This document shows, in pieces, positions 1 to 6,179 of a stretch of DNA of 6,191 nt. The notes beneath the pieces are model-generated. The model saw only the letters and a list, made by a program, of their open reading frames with translations. It was not told where the DNA came from and made no database searches. Origin of the DNA: an uncultured Alphaproteobacteria bacterium (lineage in GTDB: Bacteria; Pseudomonadota; Alphaproteobacteria; Rhizobiales; Hyphomicrobiaceae). The stretch lies in assembly GCA_937950105.1 (NCBI GenBank), contig CALFEM010000438.1, positions 1 through 6,191 of the forward strand, in the 5' to 3' direction. A program made the translations under genes and the position numbers. Numbering within the stretch: position 1 is the stretch's first letter; each line of letters opens with the position of its first letter.

Positions 1-49
1 CGGTCGTCGCGGCGACGATGGCGGCGGCAAGGACGAACTTTCTCAACAT
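1..49 (-). CDS. Start of an exported protein, cut by window edge
   Basis: This is the 5' end of a fourth gene in the same direction as the efflux genes, and only 16 full codons are present. The visible residues are MLRKFVLAAAIVAATT: a short basic start (R3, K4) followed by a hydrophobic run rich in Ala, Val and Ile. That is how a Sec signal peptide or N-terminal membrane anchor begins. The ATG is chosen because an AAAGGAG ribosome binding site (56-62) lies 6 bases upstream. The gene starts 25 bases after the stop of the RND pump gene, so it is probably the last or a later member of the same operon. A periplasmic or membrane accessory protein of the pump would fit, but the family cannot be recognised from this fragment and no function is assigned. 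Confidence 0.72.
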   Translation of the reverse strand, partial: MLRKFVLAAAIVAATT

Positions 50-55
50 GCAGGA

Positions 56-62
56 CTCCTTT
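56..62 (-). promoter_or_regulatory. Strong ribosome binding site of the fourth gene
   Basis: On the minus strand the bases read AAAGGAG, followed by a 6-base spacer and the ATG at 49-47. It is the closest match to the consensus Shine-Dalgarno sequence in the window and it decides the start of the truncated gene. No terminator-like hairpin lies between the RND stop (75-77) and this site, so read-through from the pump gene is expected. Confidence 0.7.
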
Positions 63-74
63 GGTTGGTGGGGT

Positions 75-3000
75 CTAGAAGGCTTCGGCGTGAGCAAGTT
101 CTCCCTCGGTCTGCTGCAGCTCTTCGAGCGGCTTGCGACCGAATAGGAGGAACAGGGTCGGGGTCAGGAAGGCGTCGAGCAGGGTCGCGCTGACGAGCCC
201 GCCGAAGATCGTGATGGCAACCGGATTGAGCAGCTCCTTGCCCGGCTCGTCGGCTCCGATCATCAGCGGCACGAGGGCGATTCCGGCGGCAAGCGCCGTC
301 ATCAGTACGGGCGTCAGGCGCTCAAGCGTGCCGCGAATGATCATGCGGCGCCCGAACTGTTCGCCTTCAAACAGCACGAGGTTTATGTAGTGGCTGATCT
401 TCAGGATGCCGTTGCGCGTGGCGATGCCGGCGAGCGTAATGAACCCGATGGCGCTTGCGACGGAGAACGGCTGGCCGGCGATCATCAGAGCGATGACGCT
501 GCCGATGAGCGCAAGCGGCACGTTCCCCATGATGATCAGGGCGAGGATCGCCGATTTGTAGCGCGAATAGAGCACCACGAAGATCAGCAGCAGCGATATC
601 AGCGACAGCGCGGCGATGAGCTGCGACGCCTGCTCCTGGGCCTGGAACTGGCCTTCGAGCCGCGTGAAGTAGCCTTGCGGCAGCTTGGTCGCTTCGATCT
701 CTCTGCGGATGCCGGCGACAATGGCGGCCATGTCCGAGCCGTCGGTATTGGCGAACACCGCGATGCGGCGGCGGCCATCCTCGCGCTGGACCTGATTTGG
801 GCCGTCGGTCTCGATGATCTCGGCGAAGGTCTTGAGCGGCACCCGCCCCGCCGGGGTCTCGACCAACAAGTCCGCCAAAGCCCGCGTGGTGCGGTCGCGA
901 TCCGCGAGGCGCAGCACGACGTCGAAGCGGCGGCTCTCGTCGATGATCTGTGAGACGACGCGGCCGTTGGACAAGGTTTCGAGCGCCTCGGTGACGGCAG
1001 CCGGCGTCAGGCCGTAGCGCACGGCGGCATCGTAGTTGACCCGCACCTGGAGCTGCGGGATCCGCACCTGCTTCTCGGTCTGCAGGTCGACAACGCCGGG
1101 AATGCCCTTCAGCCGCCGCTCGAATTCGGCTGCCAGCGCCAGAAGCGTGTCGAAATCGTCGCCGTAGATCTTGAGCGCGAGTTGCGCACGCACGCCCGAC
1201 AGCATGTGATCTAGGCGGTGGGCGATGGGCTGGCCGACGATGATGCTGGCGGGCAGCACGGTCAGGCGGTTGCGGATGTCGGCGAGCACCTCCTCGCGTG
1301 AGCGTTCCGAACGCTTCAGGTCGACATCCAGCTCGCTGTTGTGAACGCCCTCTGCGTGCTCGTCGAGCTCGGCGCGGCCCGTGCGCCGTCCGACCGAATG
1401 CACCTCCGGCACTTCCATCACGATCTTTTCGGCGATGCGGCCGATGCGATCGCTCTCGGCGAGGCTGATCCCCGGCTGCAGGATGACGCTGACCAGAACC
1501 GTGCCCTCGTTGAAGGACGGCAGAAAGGCGCGCGGCAACAGCGTCGCGAAGAATGCAGCTGCGGCGACCGCTGCGATGGGAAATCCGACGACAAACGTCG
1601 GGCGGTCGAAGCACCACTTGAGGCCACGCTCCTGCCAGCGCTTCAGCACGCGCACGACGGGGCTCTCGTGCTCGGCCAGATGCTTCATGCGCGGGATAAG
1701 CCAGTATGAGAGCACCGGCGTCACGGTGATCGAAACCAAGAGACTCGCCAGGATCGAGACGATGAAGGCGATGCCGAGCGGCGCGAACAACCGGCCTTCG
1801 ATGCCGGACAATGCGAACAATGGGATGAACACGAAGATGATGATCGCCGTCGCGTAGAGGATGCCCGACCGGACCTCGTTGGTCGCGGCGGCGACAACCT
1901 CCTGTGTGCCGCGATGGTCATGACCTGCTGCGGCCCGGTGCTGCTTCAAGCGCCGGTATATGTTCTCGACGCCCACCACGGCATCGTCCACCAGCGCGCC
2001 GATGGCGATGGCAAGCCCACCCAGCGTCATGGTGTTGATGGAAAGACCGAAGAGCTGGAACACGATGACCGTCATCATGACGGACAGAGGGATGGCCATC
2101 AGCGAGATGAAGGTCGTCTGCCAGTTGAGCAGGAAAGCGAACAGCACGAGCGTGACGACCACGAGCGCCTCGATCAGCACCTTCTTGACGTTCGAAATCG
2201 AGGTCTCGATGAAGGTCGCCTGCCGGAACTGGACGTCGGTGACCTTGACGCCTTGCGGCATCACGCGCTGCAGTTCCGGCAGCATGCGCTCGATCTCCTT
2301 CGTGATGGTGACCGTATCGCCGGTGGGCTGCTTCTGAACCGCCAGGATGACGGCGGGCCCGCCATTGAGCCCGGCGTCGCCGCGCTTGGTGCGGGCGGCG
2401 AAGTCGACCTCGGCGACCTGACTGAGAACCACCGGCTGGCCCTTGCGGTAGGCGACAACGAGGTTCTGCAGATGCTCGATCTTTGTCGTGCGACCGATGT
2501 TACGGATCAGGAACTCGCGCGCCTGCTGGTCGACGAACCCGCCGCCCGTGTTGGCGCCGAAAGACTTGAGCGACTTCTCGATGGCCTCGAAATCCACGTC
2601 GAGGCTGGCCATCCGCCGCGTGTCCGGAACGATGCGATATTGCCGGACCTCGCCGCCGATCGGGACGACCTGTGAGACGCCAGGCACGGTCAAGAGCTGG
2701 CGCCGCACGACGAAGTCGGCGATCTCACGCAGCTTCATCGCGTTTTCGGTCGTGCTCGACATGGCAATCAGCATGATCTCGCCCATCACCGACGAGATCG
2801 GCCCCATCTGCGCGTGAACGTTGGCCGGCATCTGGTCTCGCACGAGCTGAAGTCGCTCGGCCACCTGCTGTCGGGCGAGGTAGATGTCGGTCTGCCAGCT
2901 GAACTCGATGTAGACGATCGACAGGCCTACGCCCGAGACAGAACGCACACGCGTCACACCCGGCATTCCGTTCATCGCCGTTTCGATAGGTGTCGTGACG

Positions 3001-3191
3001 AGGAGTTCCACCTCTTCAGGGGCTAGCCCCTCGACCTCCGCAATGAGTGTCACTGTCGGCCGGTTGAGGTCTGGAAATACGTCGACCGGCAGCTTGGTCA
3101 GCGTCACCGCGCCATAGAACATCACGATCAGCGCGCCGATCAGGACGAACAGGCGGTTGGCAAGACTGCCGCGAACTATGGCGTCGAACAT
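75..3191 (-). CDS. RND efflux pump, CzcA/CusA (heavy-metal) family
   Basis: Inner-membrane proton antiporter that takes substrate from the periplasm or membrane and drives it through the adaptor and outer-membrane channel. Its 1038 residues are the normal family length. The order is TM1 (about 12-32), porter domain 1, TM2-TM6 (about 337-495), TM7 (about 532-553), porter domain 2, and TM8-TM12 (about 858-1016). TM4 carries AIGALVDDAVVGVEN (396-410) with adjacent acids D402 and D403 and E409, the likely proton relay. TM10 carries ATRNGILK (924-931). The porter segment GVRAQLALKIYGDD (666-679) is typical of CzcA-like pumps. The TM4 pattern matches the HME5 group as I recall it, whose substrate is poorly defined; AcrB-like pumps also have the DD pair. 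By unaided alignment the CusA methionine triad is replaced by S568, N618 and H662, so Cu/Ag export is not supported. A His-rich GHDH (423-426) lies in the cytoplasmic loop after TM4. The ATG follows the adaptor stop by 9 bases. The family is certain; the substrate is not. Confidence 0.95.
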   Translation of the reverse strand: MFDAIVRGSLANRLFVLIGALIVMFYGAVTLTKLPVDVFPDLNRPTVTLIAEVEGLAPEEVELLVTTPIETAMNGMPGVTRVRSVSGVGLSIVYIEFSWQTDIYLARQQVAERLQLVRDQMPANVHAQMGPISSVMGEIMLIAMSSTTENAMKLREIADFVVRRQLLTVPGVSQVVPIGGEVRQYRIVPDTRRMASLDVDFEAIEKSLKSFGANTGGGFVDQQAREFLIRNIGRTTKIEHLQNLVVAYRKGQPVVLSQVAEVDFAARTKRGDAGLNGGPAVILAVQKQPTGDTVTITKEIERMLPELQRVMPQGVKVTDVQFRQATFIETSISNVKKVLIEALVVVTLVLFAFLLNWQTTFISLMAIPLSVMMTVIVFQLFGLSINTMTLGGLAIAIGALVDDAVVGVENIYRRLKQHRAAAGHDHRGTQEVVAAATNEVRSGILYATAIIIFVFIPLFALSGIEGRLFAPLGIAFIVSILASLLVSITVTPVLSYWLIPRMKHLAEHESPVVRVLKRWQERGLKWCFDRPTFVVGFPIAAVAAAAFFATLLPRAFLPSFNEGTVLVSVILQPGISLAESDRIGRIAEKIVMEVPEVHSVGRRTGRAELDEHAEGVHNSELDVDLKRSERSREEVLADIRNRLTVLPASIIVGQPIAHRLDHMLSGVRAQLALKIYGDDFDTLLALAAEFERRLKGIPGVVDLQTEKQVRIPQLQVRVNYDAAVRYGLTPAAVTEALETLSNGRVVSQIIDESRRFDVVLRLADRDRTTRALADLLVETPAGRVPLKTFAEIIETDGPNQVQREDGRRRIAVFANTDGSDMAAIVAGIRREIEATKLPQGYFTRLEGQFQAQEQASQLIAALSLISLLLIFVVLYSRYKSAILALIIMGNVPLALIGSVIALMIAGQPFSVASAIGFITLAGIATRNGILKISHYINLVLFEGEQFGRRMIIRGTLERLTPVLMTALAAGIALVPLMIGADEPGKELLNPVAITIFGGLVSATLLDAFLTPTLFLLFGRKPLEELQQTEGELAHAEAF

Positions 3192-3197
3192 GGCTGG

Positions 3198-3203
3198 ACC
3201 TCA
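3198..3203 (-). promoter_or_regulatory. RND gene ribosome binding site overlapping adaptor stop
   Basis: The minus strand reads TGAGGT, in which TGA (3203-3201) is the adaptor stop and GAGG (3202-3199) is the Shine-Dalgarno core. A 7-base spacer separates the core from the RND ATG at 3191. A ribosome finishing the adaptor would sit on this site, so translation of the two genes is probably coupled. This keeps adaptor and pump in step, as expected for partners in one complex. Confidence 0.6.
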
Positions 3204-4913
3204 CCGCACCTGATTGATGAATTCGGCACCGTCGACGACGATGCGCAGCCCGTTGGTGAGCCCGTCCGTGACCAGAACGCGCTGACCGTCGAGCGGCGCC
3301 GTGCGGACAGCCTTCGCGGCAAATTTCTCGGGCCCGAGCTTTTCCCAGACCTGAGGCAGACCGTTCGCGGCGCGAACAACCGCCGCCTCGGGCAGCACGA
3401 TCCCCGGCGTCGTCGATTTCGCCTGCACCAGCACCGGGACGGACCGGCCGATCGAAAGGGTTCCAGTGAACTTTTCGACCTTGAACAGCAACGGCAGCGA
3501 CTGCTGTTTCAGTTCCGGCGCACGGCCGAGGAACTTGAGCGGCACGCTCTGCCCTTGCGCCACCACTGCATGAGCTTCGGTAATCGCCTTCTCGTCGATA
3601 GATGCGAAGCCGACAGCCTCGATCCACAGCCGCTCTGGATCGACGATCTCGAACAGCACCTCGCGGGCATCGACCACTTGGCCGGTCCGCACATTGGCGG
3701 CGGCAATGATGCCGGCAACTGGCGCGAGCAATTTCTCCTTGCCGAACAGCGAAGGGGAGAGCGCCGTGCGGCGCTCGCGCAACGACTTCAATTCCGAGCG
3801 CGCTTGATCGATGTCGGCCTGCGGCACGCTGCCGACCAGCTTGTTCAGTCGAGCCACCTTCTGCTCGGCCTGGGCGATGCTGCCATCGAGTTCTGCAAGT
3901 TGCTGTCCGACCGAACCGCGCTCGACCGAGCTGACGGTCGGCACGAGGGCGGCCAGCACATCGCCTTTGGCGACCCGCTGCCCGACGAAAGCGATCTCGA
4001 TATCATCGACCTCGATCCGTCCCGCGAAGGGGGCCTGCACGCGCCCAGAGGCCCTGGGATCGGCGATGACCGTCCCCAGAAGCTCGGTCGACTGCGGCGC
4101 CGTGATGCTCGAGGTCGAAGCCGTGCGTATGCGCAACAGCCGCTGTGCGGGCTTGGGCATGAACACGCTGCCGTCGGCCTGCCGGCGCGGAACGTTGCCG
4201 CCCGCCGGAGCCGCACCGCCCCCATCCCCATGATCGTGTCCCGGGCCGGCGCGCGCGGCATCGAGAGAGGCGCCGAGAGCCACGAAGCCAGCGAGGGCGA
4301 ATGCCGCCGCCTTGCCGACAATTCTCGGCGCGGGCTTGCTTGCTGGTTCGGTCGCGGCGGCCGTCGGATCGTCGAACGGGGCTCGCGCAGGTCTGAAGGC
4401 GAAGGACAGGAAGAACCCGAGTGCGGCGGCGATTGCGCTCCAGACCCACAGTTCGACCCGCATCAGAAGCGCCTTGAAGTCGAGCGGTGCGGCCTTCGCG
4501 GTAACTTCAGGGCCGTGGATGTCCAGAGTGCCATTGAGCAGATCGGTGATCGTCGGCGTCGTGACCGTGAATACCAGAGCCTTGACGCCGGGCTGATCGA
4601 CCCAGTCGGCCTCCAGCTCATAGACGCCATTGCCCTTGGGCATGGCCTCGGCCTTGTGCTTGCCGTCGGCCTCGACCACGATCTTTGCTCCGTCGATCGG
4701 CTCGTTGGTGACCGGCGCGTCGAGATAGATGGTCAGCTTGTGCCCTTCGGCCGTGGCCACCAGCTCGATGTCGGGCGTTACGCTCTCGATACGTGGAATA
4801 TCTGCCGCGGCCTGAGCCGCTCCGCCGCTGTCTCCATGATCGTGACCGGCTCCGGCAAGCGCCGTTGCGGCTGACGTCAGGAGGGCGAACAAGAAAACGA
4901 GACTGCGTGTCAT
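3201..4913 (-). CDS. RND periplasmic adaptor (CzcB/HlyD type) with fused N-terminal domain
   Basis: Adaptor linking the RND pump to the outer-membrane channel. At 570 residues it is longer than usual adaptors (about 350-450). In order: signal peptide 1-20 (cleavage after ALA); GHDHGD (23-28); a beta-rich periplasmic domain about 40-135 that might be of the FixH/YtkA Ig-like type (weak call); a membrane helix about 153-173; a basic and Pro/Ala-rich linker, probably cytoplasmic (174-200); a second signal-peptide-like segment 197-222 ending ARA before GP; a second GHDHGD (225-230); then the adaptor body. The body has one lipoyl half about 288-327 (QAPFAGRI), a short coiled-coil hairpin about 333-384, the second lipoyl half about 393-435 (LLAPVAGII), a beta-barrel about 436-500 and a membrane-proximal region to the end. 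There is no cysteine and Met is sparse, so metal contacts would use His and acids. The start overlaps the stop of the channel gene (ATGA). A weak AAGG (4923-4926) lies 9 bases upstream. Confidence 0.93.
   Translation of the reverse strand: MTRSLVFLFALLTSAATALAGAGHDHGDSGGAAQAAADIPRIESVTPDIELVATAEGHKLTIYLDAPVTNEPIDGAKIVVEADGKHKAEAMPKGNGVYELEADWVDQPGVKALVFTVTTPTITDLLNGTLDIHGPEVTAKAAPLDFKALLMRVELWVWSAIAAALGFFLSFAFRPARAPFDDPTAAATEPASKPAPRIVGKAAAFALAGFVALGASLDAARAGPGHDHGDGGGAAPAGGNVPRRQADGSVFMPKPAQRLLRIRTASTSSITAPQSTELLGTVIADPRASGRVQAPFAGRIEVDDIEIAFVGQRVAKGDVLAALVPTVSSVERGSVGQQLAELDGSIAQAEQKVARLNKLVGSVPQADIDQARSELKSLRERRTALSPSLFGKEKLLAPVAGIIAAANVRTGQVVDAREVLFEIVDPERLWIEAVGFASIDEKAITEAHAVVAQGQSVPLKFLGRAPELKQQSLPLLFKVEKFTGTLSIGRSVPVLVQAKSTTPGIVLPEAAVVRAANGLPQVWEKLGPEKFAAKAVRTAPLDGQRVLVTDGLTNGLRIVVDGAEFINQVR
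4185..4250 (-). repeat. Second copy of the AG-GHDHGD-PR coding repeat
   Basis: Encodes adaptor residues 222-243. It matches residues 20-41 (4791-4856) without gaps: both read A-G-x-G-H-D-H-G-D-x-G-G-A-A-x-A, then four residues, then hydrophobic-P-R. The HDH codons are identical in both copies (CAC GAT CAT). Each copy directly follows a signal-peptide-like segment. Confidence 0.7.
4254..4325 (-). other. Internal signal-peptide-like segment in the adaptor
   Basis: Encodes adaptor residues 197-220: basic residues R197 and K201, a hydrophobic Ala/Phe/Val/Leu run (202-217), then D-A-A-R-A with an ARA motif (220-222) before GP. This has all three parts of a Sec signal peptide but lies about 200 residues inside the protein. 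In the predicted topology it is the second membrane helix, bringing the chain back into the periplasm. It may be cut by signal peptidase I; that is inference. Confidence 0.6.
4395..4457 (-). other. First transmembrane helix of the adaptor
   Basis: Encodes residues 153-173, a hydrophobic run beginning VELWVW and ending FAF, followed by RPAR. With the N-terminal domain in the periplasm, the positive residues after the helix place the following linker in the cytoplasm. Ordinary RND adaptors do not have a membrane helix at this point, which marks it as part of the added N-terminal module. Confidence 0.65.
4791..4856 (-). repeat. First copy of the AG-GHDHGD-PR coding repeat
   Basis: Encodes adaptor residues 20-41, just after the predicted signal peptide cleavage site. 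GHDHGD could bind a divalent metal through H24, H26 and the neighbouring aspartates. The matching copy lies 202 residues downstream (4185-4250). Confidence 0.7.
4910..4913 (-). promoter_or_regulatory. ATGA stop/start overlap between channel and adaptor genes
   Basis: The minus strand reads ATGA: ATG (4913-4911) starts the adaptor and TGA (4912-4910) ends the channel gene. The ribosome binding site ahead of it is weak (AAGG, 9-base spacer), so start of the adaptor probably depends on ribosomes that have just ended the channel gene. Confidence 0.65.
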
Positions 4914-6109
4914 GGCTCGATACCTTGAGCTTGATTGATTTCGGATTGGGCACGCTCGACGGCGATCCGCGCGAGCGCTCGGGAATTGGCGGCGTCGAAC
5001 ATCTGGACGCGGGCGCGTATCAGCTCGCTGAGCGAAGTCTGCCCGGCCTGCTGCGATTTCTCGATCAGCACCACAGCCGCAGAGAGCTGGGTATGGCGCC
5101 TCTCCAGCGCCGCGAGTTGCTTCTTCGCGCCGTCGAGCTTGGCGCGCGCCTTGGCGACTTCGCTCTTGATCATGCGCTCGGCGGCATCCAGTTCCGCCTT
5201 TGCGGCAATGATTGCCCCATCGGCGCTGGCCCGCTTTGGAGCGTTCACGGCATCGTACGCGAACGGGATCTTCACCCGTGCGCCGATCTGCGTGTTGTAG
5301 GCCTCGTCGCGGTCGCCGCGATCTGTTTTAGTCGTCAACGCAAACTCGGGCCGATCGCGGTCCACAACCTCGACAAGATGACGTTCCGATTCTGCCTTGG
5401 AGACCGCGGCGGTCAGCGCGATCACAGTCGGGTGCGTGCCCGAGCGCCTGCCGATCACCTCTGAAAAGCTGGCGGGTGGTCGCAGGCCGGTCCTGCCGTC
5501 GAACTGGACCAGAGCCTCGTTCAATTCGCCGCGCCGCGCCGCCACGGTGGCCTCTGCGTCGCTCAGCTCGGCTTCGGCGATCAGCGCATCCACCTCCGCA
5601 GCCTGTCCAGCAATCACGCGCCGGCGCGTATCGGCAGCAAGAGTTCTCGCGATCGCAAGGCGCCGCTCGGCAAGGGACAGCTTCTCGCGTGCCTCCGCGA
5701 ACTCCCAGTAGGCATCACGTACGATCTTGGCGATCTCCATGCGCTTCCTGGCTAGCTCCGCCTCGAGCGCCAGCAGTGCGTGGTCTGCGGCGTGAGCAGT
5801 GGCACTGCGCTCGCCGGGTAGCCAGATCGGGAACGCCGCCTCGGTCGCAAACTCCCGCGCGCCCCGCCCGGTCGTCAACGCGTCGGAGTCTGTGCTTACG
5901 GAAACCGACCAGCCGCCGGGCAAGAGAGCGCCGGTCGCGTCGCGCTTGATCGCCTGCTCCGGCATCCGGGCGAGCAACGCCTGGATCTCGGCGCTGCGCT
6001 CGACGGCGGCCTCGAACGGACCGGTTAGTGAAGAAGCATTGGCGGTCGAAGATAGTGCAGCAAATGCTGCAAATGCGACGAGCCAAATGCCCGAAGTCTT
6101 TCGGTTCAT
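4910..6109 (-). CDS. Outer-membrane efflux channel, TolC/CzcC family
   Basis: Outer-membrane component of the tripartite pump; the trimer forms the exit duct that docks with the adaptor. The 399 residues are slightly short for the family (usually about 420-480). A signal peptide covers about 1-25 (NRK start, hydrophobic run 8-19, cleavage after ANA). Two OEP-type helical repeats follow. The first has helices near 30-50 and 105-200, with the family-typical AGQAAEVDALIAEAEL (167-182). The second covers about 225-395, with the matching AGQTSLSELIRARV (355-368). Short beta-strand segments near 66-95 and 254-285 are the likely barrel strands. There is no cysteine in the protein, so it is not a lipoprotein, unlike CusC. 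The start is the ATG at 6109, preceded by AGGGA with a 9-base spacer; a signal peptide begins at once, which supports it. It is the first recognised gene of the operon in this window. Confidence 0.93.
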   Translation of the reverse strand: MNRKTSGIWLVAFAAFAALSSTANASSLTGPFEAAVERSAEIQALLARMPEQAIKRDATGALLPGGWSVSVSTDSDALTTGRGAREFATEAAFPIWLPGERSATAHAADHALLALEAELARKRMEIAKIVRDAYWEFAEAREKLSLAERRLAIARTLAADTRRRVIAGQAAEVDALIAEAELSDAEATVAARRGELNEALVQFDGRTGLRPPASFSEVIGRRSGTHPTVIALTAAVSKAESERHLVEVVDRDRPEFALTTKTDRGDRDEAYNTQIGARVKIPFAYDAVNAPKRASADGAIIAAKAELDAAERMIKSEVAKARAKLDGAKKQLAALERRHTQLSAAVVLIEKSQQAGQTSLSELIRARVQMFDAANSRALARIAVERAQSEINQAQGIEP

Positions 6110-6117
6110 ACCCGATC

Positions 6118-6179
6118 ATCCCTGCTCATGACGACAAGGGACGCGGCGCAAGCCGCATCCCCTGGGATCAAGCAGGGAT
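6118..6179 (-). promoter_or_regulatory. Nested inverted repeats in the leader, covering the ribosome binding site
   Basis: On the minus strand AUCCCUGCU (6179-6171) is the perfect 9-base complement of AGCAGGGAU (6126-6118). The latter contains AGGGA, the likely Shine-Dalgarno sequence of the channel gene, 9 bases before its ATG. Between the arms sits the 13-bp hairpin at 6135-6164. If the RNA folds this way, the ribosome binding site is hidden and translation of the first gene could be controlled by opening the structure. No known riboswitch family is recognised. An operator or a terminator of an upstream gene are the main alternatives. Confidence 0.4.
6135..6164 (-). other. 13-bp hairpin in the leader (terminator-like or leader stem)
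   Basis: Minus-strand arms CAGGGGAUGCGGC (6164-6152) and GCCGCGUCCCUUG (6147-6135) pair over 13 positions with two G-U wobbles around a UUGC loop. Read on the plus strand, the two wobbles become A-C mismatches, so the RNA that folds well is the one transcribed toward the efflux genes. Only UUGUCGUC follows, not a clear U run, so a Rho-independent terminator for an upstream gene is possible but weak. Confidence 0.55.

Noticed and set aside
52..60. Short palindrome AGGA-C-TCCT
   Set aside because: Four-base arms only, and it is explained by the ribosome binding site of the fourth gene.
367..1617. Minus-strand open frame of 416 codons within the RND gene in another frame
   Set aside because: Low-complexity Arg/Ala/Pro-rich translation, fully inside the RND gene, with no domain or sensible start; the RND frame is intact throughout, so it is not a frameshift remnant.
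1914..2675. Plus-strand open frame of 253 codons opposite the RND gene
   Set aside because: Asp/His/Leu-rich antisense shadow with no domain or ribosome binding site of note.
3759..3776. Perfect 7-bp hairpin GAGCGCC-GTGC-GGCGCTC
   Set aside because: Lies inside the adaptor coiled-coil coding region with no U run; expected by chance in GC-rich coding DNA.
3555..4874. Long plus-strand open frame of 439 codons opposite the adaptor gene
   Set aside because: It is the antisense of a clear adaptor gene; the protein has no recognisable domain and is Arg/Asp/Gly-rich as expected of a shadow frame in GC-rich DNA.
6106..6129. Seven-codon leader open frame (MSRDDRV) ending on the channel start
   Set aside because: No ribosome binding site ahead of its ATG and the same frame is open further upstream; not enough to call a leader peptide.
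6143..6172. Possible -35 box (CTTGAT) on the minus strand
   Set aside because: No acceptable -10 box at 16-18 bases; the area is the GC-rich hairpin. The promoter is probably outside the window.
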